A stretch of DNA of 5,810 nt, taken from positions 1-5,810 of the forward strand of contig JAJXXI010000110.1 of assembly GCA_021781185.1 (NCBI GenBank). Reading direction: 5' to 3'. How positions within the stretch are numbered: position 1 is the stretch's first letter; each line of letters begins with the position of its first letter. This DNA is from a bacterium. Its GTDB lineage: Bacteria > Verrucomicrobiota > Verrucomicrobiia > Limisphaerales > UBA11358. Of this stretch, positions 1-5,810 are shown one piece after another. The translations under genes and the position numbers were made by a program. Below the pieces are notes generated by a model that was not told the DNA's origin, did not search any database, and was given only the letters and a program-made list of their open reading frames with translations.

Positions 1-76
1 GATAAGCCCGACAATCGGCTTCGTCGCTGAAGCGCTGCTCCAATTCCAACAGTGTGCGCGGATAATCTTCTGTCAT
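1..76 (-). CDS. IS1595-family (ISXO2-like) transposase, N-terminal fragment
   Basis: The reverse strand has an ATG at 76-74 and an open frame of 25 codons to the window edge. It begins MTEDYPRTLLELEQRF and continues SDEADCRAY. I recognise this as the opening of IS1595-family transposases, which typically start with an M-T-x-x-Y-P-x-T-L-L-E-x-E-x-R-F block and a C-R-x-Y motif just before a zinc ribbon. The full family protein is roughly 300 residues, with a zinc ribbon followed by a DDE-type nuclease domain; none of that lies inside the window, so intactness cannot be judged. A GGGG run directly abuts the ATG, too close to be a standard ribosome-binding site. The gene points the same way as the GH43 gene upstream, whose stop codon is only 33 nt from this start. 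The family call rests on recall of the N-terminal motif. Confidence 0.72.
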   Translation of the reverse strand, partial: MTEDYPRTLLELEQRFSDEADCRAY

Positions 77-124
77 CCCCAGAAATACTACCGCTTGCGG
101 TTGGTGGAGTCACGTGCATAGCCC
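1..124 (-). mobile_element. Terminal part of an IS1595-like insertion sequence (boundary approximate)
   Basis: The transposase start at 76 implies that the element's upstream end lies within the next several tens of bases. Reading the minus strand, a plausible edge is the GGG at 124-122 (GGGCTATGCACGTG), because many IS1595-family terminal repeats begin with two to four G. That leaves a 48-bp non-coding end before the transposase ATG, which is reasonable. A short palindrome (ACCGC-TT-GCGGT, 90-101) lies inside this end. The other terminus is outside the window, so neither the inverted repeat nor the expected 8-bp target duplication can be confirmed. If the edge is at 124, the duplication on this side would be 125-132. 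The element is inferred; the exact edge is a guess. Confidence 0.45.
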
Positions 125-2344
125 TATGCTGGAATCTGGATTTTCCACCAGGTCGTTAATAAAGGCAGGCGGCACGAATCTGAACCAGTCCACGTCAACG
201 TAACCTGTCCGGGGTTGCGAGTTGTAACAGAACATCGCAAATTGCTCGCCTTGGAATGTTCCCGTGAGCCAGTCATATGCGATGTTGAATTGGGCACCCA
301 GTTGTAACCAGTTTCGTCCGTCGGCACTGTAGAGCACGGCCCCTCTATTCTGGATGAAATCCATGCCCAGCCTTAAAAAGATTGTCGTGTTCGTATAAAG
401 TGCGGTGGTGATAGTTGTGGTGCTGAGGTTTGTTTTTGTGCTGTCAAGGGACACAATCACGTTTTGACTCAACGTGTAGTTGCCGGGGCTGTTGCAAGTC
501 ACGGCAATGGTAGCATTGCTCTTGCCAAGCGCACCAAGGCCACAAATGTCGCCGGATTGCAGATTGCTCAAATCGAATTTCACTTCGGCACCGCTCCACG
601 GTCCCTGGCCCTTTTGGATGAGAGTGTTCCGCGCATACCAGAAATTCGTTGCGGTCGTTGGATACAGCCGCAGGAAACCAGGCCGGTCAGTCAGTGACCA
701 GCGCGTCTTATCCGGATTGTGATTGAATTGCCATTGCAGACCAAGCGTCGGCGATGAGAAATCATCTGAGGTCAAAATTTTGTAGTCCGGCGCTCCGGCA
801 ATGGGCATGGGTGCGGTGTCCGGAATCTGTCCAGGGGCGTTTGACGTGCCCCACACCGGCCAGCCGTTCGTCCAGTAAATGGGGCTGATATAAGTCACTC
901 GTCCGATGGTGCCGCTGTCCTTCATATTGAATCCGTAATAACTACCGTCCGGCATGTCCACGATGCCGCCCTGATGTCCTCCATGCGCGTTATCTAGATT
1001 TTTTATGAAAGTATAGGGGCCAAACAAGCTCGGCGCGCGCGAAACGTAGAGATTACCGGTCGCCGGCTGCGAGTTGAAAATGTAATAGTAACTGCCAACT
1101 TTGTAGACATGGGAGCCTTCAAGCCCCAAACCGTTGGTGATCTTAGTTGATGCGATGACTTGGGAAAAACTGGAATTCAAGGTTAGAAACGTGGTGTTGT
1201 TTTGCCAGCCGCCAGCGGTGACAATGTAGCCCGTGCCGTTAGTTTCAATGTAAAGGCCCGGATCAAATGCGCCTACATTAAGCTGGTGAGATTGCCATGG
1301 ACCGGCAATGTTTGTGGAATAAAATATCGTGGCGGTGGGTTGACCATTCGGTTGATCCACAACATAGAAAGTTCCGTTGTAATATCGTATGCTCGACGCG
1401 AAAACGCCGTTGCCATAATTCTGGATCCCGTTTCCGATGTTGTAGTTAGGGCTGCCCGTAAGCTGGGAAATAAGATGTGTAACGATTTCCCAATGGACCA
1501 GATCCTGCGAATGTAAGATGGTCAGTCCAGGCACGTCAATGAACGTCGTGGTCGTGAAGTAAAAGTCGTTGCCAACGCGGATGATGTCGGGATCAGGATA
1601 GTCTGCATAAATGGGAGGATTAATATAATACTGATCTGTAGTGTTTGTTCCAGACGGAGGGGGATTCGGGTATGCATTCGTATTTTGAATGACAGTTATC
1701 TGAAGATTATCCAACTGAATCGTTTCGGGAGTGGCCGTGACGCTGGCATTATAGCCGAGAAACAGAAGCTGGAACTGATACTGGCTGGAGGTCGGAACCA
1801 GTGCGGGAATCTGATACCCGGCAGGGAGCGTGCCCATGTTGACCGAAAAATGCTCGAACCCGCCGCCGACGGTGATTTGACTAATGGGCACGGCATAACT
1901 CGAACCGTTTGCCTGCGAGGTTCCCCCAAAAATATTCAGCGTTACCCCGATGCCCGAGTTGGCTCCGGAGGTTATGGCCAGATCGAAGGACAGGGTGTAA
2001 TCGGAGAGATTGTCGTCGGTATTGTAGCCAGGCGTATAGAAGGGAGAATTGACACCAGCGTTCTCAGCCATCCCGTTGGTCACACTGCCGCTTAACTGCA
2101 AGGCTTGGCCACTGCCGCCTGAACCAGGAGCCACGATGGAGGAAGTGACATCACCGCCAGTCCCGTAATTATATGTGCTGCCAAAGACACCCGGCGAATA
2201 AGAATCAAAATTGTCTGATACGGCATCGGTTTGCGCCCGGGCTGCGATGCTAAAACCGGTCAATGTGGCGGCAATGAAAACCGTGAAATCAATTGATGCA
2301 CAGCATATTTTTACACGTCGTTTTATCACGATATTGGTTGTCAC
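110..2344 (-). CDS. Secreted glycoside hydrolase family 43 enzyme (beta-xylosidase/arabinofuranosidase type)
   Basis: The 744-residue exported enzyme probably removes xylose or arabinose units from plant-type polysaccharides. A signal peptide covers about 1-37 (KRRVK basic region, hydrophobic FTVFIAATLTGF, cleavage after ARA). Residues 40-220 form an uncharacterised beta-rich module that also starts the 547-residue protein encoded at 3491-5134, followed by a Pro-rich linker (PNPPPSG, about 226-232). The GH43 five-bladed propeller covers about 240-510 and has the expected catalytic set: base D251 in YPDPDIIRV, pKa-modulating D361 in GAFDPGLY, general acid E409 in LGLEGSHVY, and a HQGG histidine at 457 typical of metal-binding GH43 subfamilies. 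Residues about 520-725 match the beta-xylosidase C-terminal concanavalin-like domain (DDFSS, LQWQFNHNP, DVDWFRF). The start is GTG; a TAG lies five codons upstream and no in-frame ATG gives a signal peptide. No clear Shine-Dalgarno site is visible. The last few residues and the stop probably come from the insertion element. Family assignment is firm; substrate is not. Confidence 0.93.
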   Translation of the reverse strand: MTTNIVIKRRVKICCASIDFTVFIAATLTGFSIAARAQTDAVSDNFDSYSPGVFGSTYNYGTGGDVTSSIVAPGSGGSGQALQLSGSVTNGMAENAGVNSPFYTPGYNTDDNLSDYTLSFDLAITSGANSGIGVTLNIFGGTSQANGSSYAVPISQITVGGGFEHFSVNMGTLPAGYQIPALVPTSSQYQFQLLFLGYNASVTATPETIQLDNLQITVIQNTNAYPNPPPSGTNTTDQYYINPPIYADYPDPDIIRVGNDFYFTTTTFIDVPGLTILHSQDLVHWEIVTHLISQLTGSPNYNIGNGIQNYGNGVFASSIRYYNGTFYVVDQPNGQPTATIFYSTNIAGPWQSHQLNVGAFDPGLYIETNGTGYIVTAGGWQNNTTFLTLNSSFSQVIASTKITNGLGLEGSHVYKVGSYYYIFNSQPATGNLYVSRAPSLFGPYTFIKNLDNAHGGHQGGIVDMPDGSYYGFNMKDSGTIGRVTYISPIYWTNGWPVWGTSNAPGQIPDTAPMPIAGAPDYKILTSDDFSSPTLGLQWQFNHNPDKTRWSLTDRPGFLRLYPTTATNFWYARNTLIQKGQGPWSGAEVKFDLSNLQSGDICGLGALGKSNATIAVTCNSPGNYTLSQNVIVSLDSTKTNLSTTTITTALYTNTTIFLRLGMDFIQNRGAVLYSADGRNWLQLGAQFNIAYDWLTGTFQGEQFAMFCYNSQPRTGYVDVDWFRFVPPAFINDLVENPDSSIGLCT
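116..129. repeat. Perfect 14-bp palindrome at the GH43/IS junction
   Basis: GCATAG-CC-CTATGC is a perfect 6-bp inverted repeat with a 2-bp centre. It covers the last codons of the GH43 frame and straddles the proposed end of the insertion element at 124. A CACGTG hexamer (111-116) adjoins it. With a 2-nt centre it would not fold well as RNA, and no T-tract follows, so it is not a convincing terminator. It could be a chance palindrome created by the insertion, or a preferred target or end sequence of the element. Confidence 0.4.
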
Positions 2345-2374
2345 GTCGTCGAATCTCTAGCCCCGATGGACGAC
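2345..2374. promoter_or_regulatory. Inverted repeat just upstream of the GH43 start codon
   Basis: GTCGTC (2345-2350) and GACGAC (2369-2374) form a perfect 6-bp inverted repeat around an 18-nt loop. The repeat abuts the GTG start of the GH43 gene. In the mRNA it could form a weak stem that hides the initiation region, or it could be a protein-binding site. The stem does not extend in either direction and could be chance. Confidence 0.25.
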
Positions 2375-2453
2375 AGCATTTTCATTAAACCCAATTTTAT
2401 TCTGGCCTCTCGTTCCATTGAGAAATTCCCTGCCGAATATTGCATTACACAAG

Positions 2454-2483
2454 ATTATAATTGCCAAGTGTCTCAATTTACAA
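2454..2483 (-). promoter_or_regulatory. Candidate sigma-70-type promoter for the GH43 gene
   Basis: On the minus strand TTGTAA (2483-2478, 4 of 6 to TTGACA) is followed after 18 bp by a perfect TATAAT (2459-2454). Transcription would begin near 2447, giving a leader of about 100 nt before the GTG at 2344. The location between the pseudopilin stop and the GH43 start is right for an independent promoter. The region is AT-rich, so a chance match is possible. Confidence 0.38.
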
Positions 2484-2509
2484 ATTTCATAACAGTGGTT
2501 TGAAATCAT

Positions 2510-3319
2510 TCACCACCAGAAATAAGGCGTATTGCCACCCGTTCGCACCTGTGTTGGATTATTTTTCGCAATGGCATTTGCGGCGTTGAATTTCTGCCAT
2601 TGAGCATGACCATCTTTGTATGCGTAATTGCCTCCAGCGGGCATCCCGTTCTGCAAATGAGCACTCAAATGGGGATATACTTTGCCGTTTATGCTAAAGC
2701 CGCCACCCACACTGCTAAAGTTGTCTTGGGGGCTTGCTGGAAGGGTATTGCCAGTGCTGATCATCACATCTGCGATGAGGACACGAGTTGACACATCATC
2801 TTGATATGGTGTGAATGGGTAAATTGGGTTTGCGTGGGCTTCTGCGGTAATTTTTATGTTTTGGTTCCCCACGGCCAGTTTGGACGCAGTGGTCGGATTT
2901 CCGCTGAAGGCGAAGGAATAGCCAACAATGTTAAAGGAATTGCCAGTATTCGTGCCAAAATTCCAAAGGGAGTTCTGGTTGAGAAAGTTCTCGGCGTCGG
3001 TAAACCTCGGCGCGGTGCTGGGGCAATAAAATGTTTTTTTCTCACAGCCACTCGCCAACATCGCACTCGTTACGGGCGACGGTAAATCCCAAGCCCAGGA
3101 AGCACCAGAACCGGGGGTGAGAACGGGCAGTTTGTCGTTATTGTCATCACAATACATATGCAGAGAGAGGTAGAGCTGCTTTTCGTTGTTCAAGCAGGTT
3201 ATGCGTATGGCTCTATCCTTCGCCTTGGCCAGCGCCGGCAGCAGTAATGCCGCGAGAATTCCGATGATAGCGATGACGACAAGCAATTCGATCAGTGTAA
3301 ATCCGGGGTTTCTTTTCAT
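2510..3319 (-). CDS. Type II secretion pseudopilin-like protein (N-methylation motif, H-X9-DG type)
   Basis: I place the start at the ATG at 3319-3317, giving 269 residues beginning [20 protein letters not shown]. This is a class III prepilin leader: cleavage by prepilin peptidase after G6, F at +1, Glu at +5, then a hydrophobic helix (about residues 7-28) for membrane anchoring and pilus assembly. The frame opens 26 codons further upstream, but those codons lie in the GC-rich hairpin and would bury the leader, so I reject that start. The C-terminal domain has the pattern of the Verrucomicrobia/Planctomycetes family: a histidine followed by a [11 protein letters not shown] segment (the H-X9-DG type motif) and the ending TPYFWW. 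Such genes occur in many scattered copies and often sit beside secreted enzymes. Members resemble minor pseudopilins, but their actual role is not established. The gene lies between two genes for secreted proteins on the same strand, about 165-171 nt from each. No good Shine-Dalgarno site precedes it. Confidence 0.92.
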   Translation of the reverse strand: MKRNPGFTLIELLVVIAIIGILAALLLPALAKAKDRAIRITCLNNEKQLYLSLHMYCDDNNDKLPVLTPGSGASWAWDLPSPVTSAMLASGCEKKTFYCPSTAPRFTDAENFLNQNSLWNFGTNTGNSFNIVGYSFAFSGNPTTASKLAVGNQNIKITAEAHANPIYPFTPYQDDVSTRVLIADVMISTGNTLPASPQDNFSSVGGGFSINGKVYPHLSAHLQNGMPAGGNYAYKDGHAQWQKFNAANAIAKNNPTQVRTGGNTPYFWW

Positions 3320-3376
3320 GTTCGATAAATTAATACTCAATGTTAATGGCTTGATTTGGAAGAGAATCCACCTGTT

Positions 3377-3409
3377 GGCCGCCGCAGCCAAATCCAAGCT
3401 GCGGCGGCC
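3377..3409 (-). terminator. Perfect 12-bp GC-rich hairpin between the 547-residue gene and the pseudopilin gene
   Basis: GGCCGCCGCAGC (3377-3388) and GCTGCGGCGGCC (3398-3409) are exact reverse complements around a 9-nt loop. The hairpin begins 82 nt past the stop of the upstream minus-strand gene and ends 58 nt before the pseudopilin ATG. It probably terminates or trims the upstream transcript or stabilises an mRNA end. On the minus strand the stem is followed by AACAGG, not a U-run; the plus strand has TTATTA after it. It is therefore not a classic intrinsic terminator in the gene direction. It could instead be a dispersed repeat unit or a leader structure of the pseudopilin mRNA. Confidence 0.55.
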
Positions 3410-3422
3410 TTATTAGCCACGA

Positions 3423-3511
3423 TTACGGCATGTTTGCTTTGACCATCTTAAAGAACACATTGGTATTCGCGGCATTGATGATGTTGCTAATTACTTGCTC
3501 GGAGGAGGGGC
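3423..3511 (-). other. Coding-like, out-of-frame C-terminal tail after the 547-residue protein
   Basis: In the frame one base earlier than the 547-residue gene, the minus strand reads SSEQVISNIINAANTNVF, then FKMVKANMP and a TAA at 3425-3423. The composition is protein-like, and the FFKMVK ending resembles the F-F/Y-R-L type tails common at the C-terminus of secreted verrucomicrobial proteins. One extra C in the GCCCCT run near 3506-3511 would fuse it to the upstream gene as ...FFRLSAPSSEQV... This suggests a one-base deletion, natural or sequencing-derived, that shortened the protein. It is short, and the current ending of the upstream protein (NAFFRLSAP) is itself a plausible tail, so chance is not excluded. 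Confidence 0.3.
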
Positions 3512-5134
3512 CGAGAGGCGGAAAAAGGCATTGGGCGAAGGCGTTCCGCCCACAGTCCCGTCAACCGTTGGCAGGCATCCGCTGGGGATCAACGTCCATT
3601 TCAGCGTAGTTCCCATCAGGGTCGGGATCGAGTTTGTGCTGGCCGTTCCACTGCCGTAGTAATTCGGTGAGAACCACAAATTGGTGCCACCATTCAGACT
3701 GGCTTTTGTTTCCAGCCCGAATCCGTCGTCGGGAATATTCCAGTTCACCCAATATGAAGGCGTGCTTGAGACCAGGATTACGCTGCCAGCATCCCGGGAA
3801 AAGGTCGTATCCCAGACAGTTGTGTCTAAATTGGTATCACTTGTGAAGTCATCGTTGATGTTTACTCCGCCTACATTCGTAACGGCTATCCTGCTGATGT
3901 CTGTGAATTGACCATAACCGCCTGTGGCTCCCGCAGATGTTCCAAAGAAAATATTCACTGGATTCGCGAATTGAGCGGCCATATTTGGATCCAACACAAA
4001 GGATGCACTGGTGCCATCCGGCGCGGTCACCGTGCCATTCGTGTCGGAGGTGAAGGTTAAAGTCCAAGTGCCGCGACCATTGGTGCTGGTGGTGGCCATT
4101 GTCGCGACCACGACGTTCGTTTCACCACCATTAACGTTAGCAGGAGAATTTGTTTTGAAAGCAAGAGACGTGGTAAACCCACTGGCACCCCCGCCAGATG
4201 TAATCCTCCATAAAAGGTCATTGGCGGCACCATAAACGGCATACGGTCCGGTGCCGGCATTCGGAACGAACTGAATATTCATCGTATAATTGGCAACGGT
4301 ATCGAAGTCTTGGAACGCAATCGCATAGCTGACTGGCGTGTTGGCGGTCGCAAGACCAACCCAAGCCTGGTTTATATCCACCGATTCCATCCCTTCCTGG
4401 GTATAGACTGCGTCTGACGCTTGTTGAAAAATTCTCAAACCCCGTTTGGCGGGCAGCATGGTTAGTAGCGGATTCGGGGGCGGAGGCGGGTTTGTATTCA
4501 TCGTTATTTGGAGATTGGCAATATCAATCGTTAGGGGACCACCACCAAGATTGGCCGGATAAGCGACATCGCCAAACCCGAAAGAAAAATTGGTGGTGGT
4601 CATCATAGTAACACCGCTGTTTTGAAAACTGCTCAGAGGAATCGAATAGTGTTGATATCCCGCCCCCGCAATAAAAACATTAGTGGCTGTATTAGGAAGA
4701 AGCATGTGGGAACCAAACACAGCATATCCATTGGCGGTAGTTTGATTCGGGAAGAGGCTAAGCTGTAATCCATTAACAGGTGATAAATTATTAGTGCCAC
4801 TGACTTGCATGTCGAATGAGAGGGTGTAATTTGACAAAAATGCGTTGGTGTTGCCACTGCACGGATAGGGGACTGTGGTTGTCTGAAAGTTGATATTGGG
4901 TTGGTTGGGGACACATGTGATTTCCAATGCTTGACTGCTCCCCCCCCCCTCTCCTGGAGAGACAATGTTTACTGCCAAGCTTTCACCACCTTGAAAGTCA
5001 ACCAACGCGCCATAAGAACCTATTGGGTCGGCAACGAAGTTCGTTGTTGACCAGACAACTTGCTGTGCGTGCGTTGCGGCAATCAAGCTGCTCAACCCGG
5101 CAATCATTGATATTGTTTTGATTGTTTTTTTCAT
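3491..5134 (-). CDS. Secreted beta-rich protein of unknown function sharing the GH43 N-terminal module
   Basis: The 547-residue protein has a clear signal peptide (MKKTIKTISMIAGLSSLIAATHA, cleavage near 23). Residues about 28-212 are homologous by eye to residues 40-220 of the GH43 enzyme. Shared landmarks in the same order are P-G-x-G-G-x-x-Q-A-L, LS(N/D)YTLSFD, a G-(Y/F)-(Q/E)-H-(Y/F)-S segment and (A/D)NLQIT, followed by a Pro-rich linker (PPPPPNP, 216-222). The module may bind glycans, but that is inference. Residues about 225-425 look like a second beta-sandwich (LamG-like in character) rich in Asn, Thr and Gly. Residues about 427-540 form a further region ending in NAFFRLSAP. I see no catalytic motif, membrane anchor or PEP-CTERM sorting signal. 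The ATG at 5134 directly precedes an ideal signal peptide; upstream ACAACT offers no Shine-Dalgarno site. Codons 62-65 contain a G10 run. It lies 171 nt upstream of the pseudopilin gene. Confidence 0.85.
   Translation of the reverse strand: MKKTIKTISMIAGLSSLIAATHAQQVVWSTTNFVADPIGSYGALVDFQGGESLAVNIVSPGEGGGSSQALEITCVPNQPNINFQTTTVPYPCSGNTNAFLSNYTLSFDMQVSGTNNLSPVNGLQLSLFPNQTTANGYAVFGSHMLLPNTATNVFIAGAGYQHYSIPLSSFQNSGVTMMTTTNFSFGFGDVAYPANLGGGPLTIDIANLQITMNTNPPPPPNPLLTMLPAKRGLRIFQQASDAVYTQEGMESVDINQAWVGLATANTPVSYAIAFQDFDTVANYTMNIQFVPNAGTGPYAVYGAANDLLWRITSGGGASGFTTSLAFKTNSPANVNGGETNVVVATMATTSTNGRGTWTLTFTSDTNGTVTAPDGTSASFVLDPNMAAQFANPVNIFFGTSAGATGGYGQFTDISRIAVTNVGGVNINDDFTSDTNLDTTVWDTTFSRDAGSVILVSSTPSYWVNWNIPDDGFGLETKASLNGGTNLWFSPNYYGSGTASTNSIPTLMGTTLKWTLIPSGCLPTVDGTVGGTPSPNAFFRLSAPPPSK
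4940..4949 (-). repeat. Ten-base G homopolymer inside the 547-residue gene
   Basis: The plus strand has ten consecutive C, so the coding strand has G10, covering the last base of codon 62 and codons 63-65 (Glu-Gly-Gly-Gly). It lies within the conserved glycine-rich loop of the N-terminal module. A one-base slip in one direction would run to a stop at 4633-4635; in the other frame a stop occurs at 4791-4793. Either slip would yield a truncated exported fragment. Tracts of this length are mutation hot spots and also sequencing-error hot spots. Confidence 0.9.
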
Positions 5135-5673
5135 AGTTGTTTACGATGTTTAGGGAACCCAACAATATGCAATATTCATTGCCTTATGGGCCTTGCTGGA
5201 TTTCAACCACTATGCAAGCTTTGTTTATGGGCGTCTATGAGTAGCAATGCTCATGTCAGCAATAACAACAAAACAACGACCTCACCGAAAGGCCACCTTG
5301 ACTAATGTCTCCCGTGATGTCATTACTCCCTTAAGCGGTTCAATTTTTTTCACTTCACAACCATCCTATAAGCTGGAAAATTTGACAAAAAGCACTCGAT
5401 TCCCCTGCAAATACCGCAGAGGAACGCATACCCCGATTTGGACTTTTTCCACAGTCATCCCATAGGAATTGAAGAAAAAGCTGGAACGATTTGCTTCGCC
5501 CTGCCACAAGGCAGGGATGAAAAAGACGGTCAGAAATCTGCTTGCTCCAACAAACCATGATGGTATGAACTGTTGTGCCAGCGAACCGACTGTTTTGATT
5601 GTCGTCTGATGAGTTTTTTGTTTTAGCCATCACGCATAACCGGCTTCAATTAAGGCGGTTTTGCTTCATTAAC
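5135..5673. other. Divergent intergenic region of about 540 bases without a supported gene
   Basis: This stretch separates the minus-strand 547-residue gene from the plus-strand gene starting at 5674 and must hold the promoters of both. Short open frames on both strands overlap each other, carry no recognisable domain and lack convincing start signals. A perfect TTGACA sits at 5382-5387 (plus) but has no good -10 element 16-19 bp downstream. A 7-bp hairpin lies at 5499-5516. I found no tRNA-like fold, CRISPR pattern or long repeat. Confidence 0.5.
5499..5516. repeat. Small hairpin in the divergent intergenic region
   Basis: CCCTGCC (5499-5505) and GGCAGGG (5510-5516) are perfect reverse complements around an ACAA loop. 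The 7-bp GC-rich stem would be stable in RNA. No T-run follows on either strand, so it is unlikely to be an intrinsic terminator. It could be part of a regulatory RNA leader or a dispersed palindromic repeat. Confidence 0.45.
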
Positions 5674-5810
5674 ATGCGAGTGACCGCGAAATTAATCGTT
5701 CTCCTTATGTCGGTAGCCAGCGCGCTGGTGTGCAGAGCCGATGGCTATTCGTCTCACCAAGAAAAGGCCAGCTTGGCAGCAAGGTCAGTTCTTTGCGTGA
5801 CGAACGTTGC
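5674..5810 (+). CDS. Exported protein, N-terminal fragment (runs off the window)
   Basis: An ATG at 5674 opens a frame of 45 codons that is still open at the window end. It begins MRVTAKLIVLLMSVASALVC, followed by RADGYSSHQEKASL. The first 22 residues form a good Sec signal peptide: short basic start, hydrophobic core LIVLLMSVASALV, and likely cleavage after CRA. An in-frame TGA at 5596-5598 limits upstream extension, and no ATG lies between it and 5674. AGGCGG (5653-5658) lies 15 nt upstream, rather far for a Shine-Dalgarno site. The mature part seen (about 23 residues) is too short to assign a family. The gene is divergent from the 547-residue gene, so it may belong to another transcription unit. 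The signal peptide and the open frame to the edge make it likely real. Confidence 0.6.
   Translation, partial: MRVTAKLIVLLMSVASALVCRADGYSSHQEKASLAARSVLCVTNV

Noticed and set aside
1202..2095. Plus-strand open frames at 1202-1516 and 1685-2095 opposite the GH43 gene
   Set aside because: They lie wholly within the GH43 coding region on the other strand and show no domain or signal; they are antisense shadows.
3320..3397. Upstream extension of the pseudopilin gene by 26 codons
   Set aside because: The extension begins inside the GC-rich hairpin and would place the prepilin leader internally, whereas [11 protein letters not shown] is the standard N-terminus.
3500..3515. Programmed -1 ribosomal frameshifting at the end of the 547-residue gene
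   Set aside because: The CGGCCCCTCC context does not fit an X-XXY-YYZ slippery heptamer in the right frame; a one-base deletion is the simpler explanation.
4633..4965. A 110-residue minus-strand frame overlapping the 547-residue gene
   Set aside because: It is the out-of-frame reading around the G10 tract, with no independent features; its only relevance is showing where a slipped frame would terminate.
5382..5411. TTGACA as a plus-strand -35 box
   Set aside because: No hexamer at 16-19 bp spacing matches TATAAT at more than about three positions, and the nearest plus-strand gene is almost 270 nt away.
5517..5609. A 30-residue plus-strand open frame starting ATGAAAAAGACG
   Set aside because: The start resembles a short exported-protein N-terminus, but there is no hydrophobic stretch after it, the GGG is too close to the ATG to act as a Shine-Dalgarno site, and the peptide is unremarkable.
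5355..5633. A 92-residue open frame on the minus strand in the intergenic region
   Set aside because: No recognisable domain, high Cys/Ser/Phe content unlike the neighbours, runs through the 5499-5516 hairpin, and no clear ribosome-binding site. It overlaps another open frame on the opposite strand (5247-5465) that is equally unsupported.

Overview
The window looks like part of a Verrucomicrobiota chromosome, probably from the Pedosphaera/Limisphaera side of the phylum. The evidence is a pseudopilin-like gene of the H-X9-DG type ending in FWW, typical of Verrucomicrobia, Lentisphaerae and Planctomycetes. Two large, Asn/Thr/Gly-rich secreted proteins flank it, and Shine-Dalgarno sites are weak or absent. 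The taxonomy is inferred from these traits, not from a marker gene.

Layout from left to right. Positions 1-76 (minus) hold the first 25 codons of an IS1595-family (ISXO2-like) transposase that runs off the left edge; its element probably ends near 124. Positions 110-2344 (minus) encode a secreted GH43 glycosidase with an unknown N-terminal beta domain and a beta-xylosidase-type C-terminal domain. Its stop codon probably lies inside the insertion element. Positions 2345-2509 are a leader with a reasonable minus-strand promoter. Positions 2510-3319 (minus) encode the pseudopilin-like protein. A perfect 12-bp GC-rich hairpin (3377-3409) lies between it and the next gene. Positions 3491-5134 (minus) encode a 547-residue secreted protein of unknown function. 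Its N-terminal domain matches that of the GH43 enzyme, and it carries a run of ten G near its 5' end. Positions 5135-5673 are non-coding as far as I can see. From 5674 (plus) a divergent gene for an exported protein starts and leaves the window.

The three central genes point the same way, separated by about 165-171 nt. Together they look like a small export/glycan-use cassette: a GH43 enzyme for arabino- or xylo-configured glycans, a partner protein sharing its N-terminal module, and a pseudopilin-like protein. Direct cooperation is inference. The points most worth a second look are the G10 tract (possible phase variation), the shared N-terminal module, the insertion element at the 3' end of the GH43 gene, and an apparent frameshifted C-terminal tail after the 547-residue protein.
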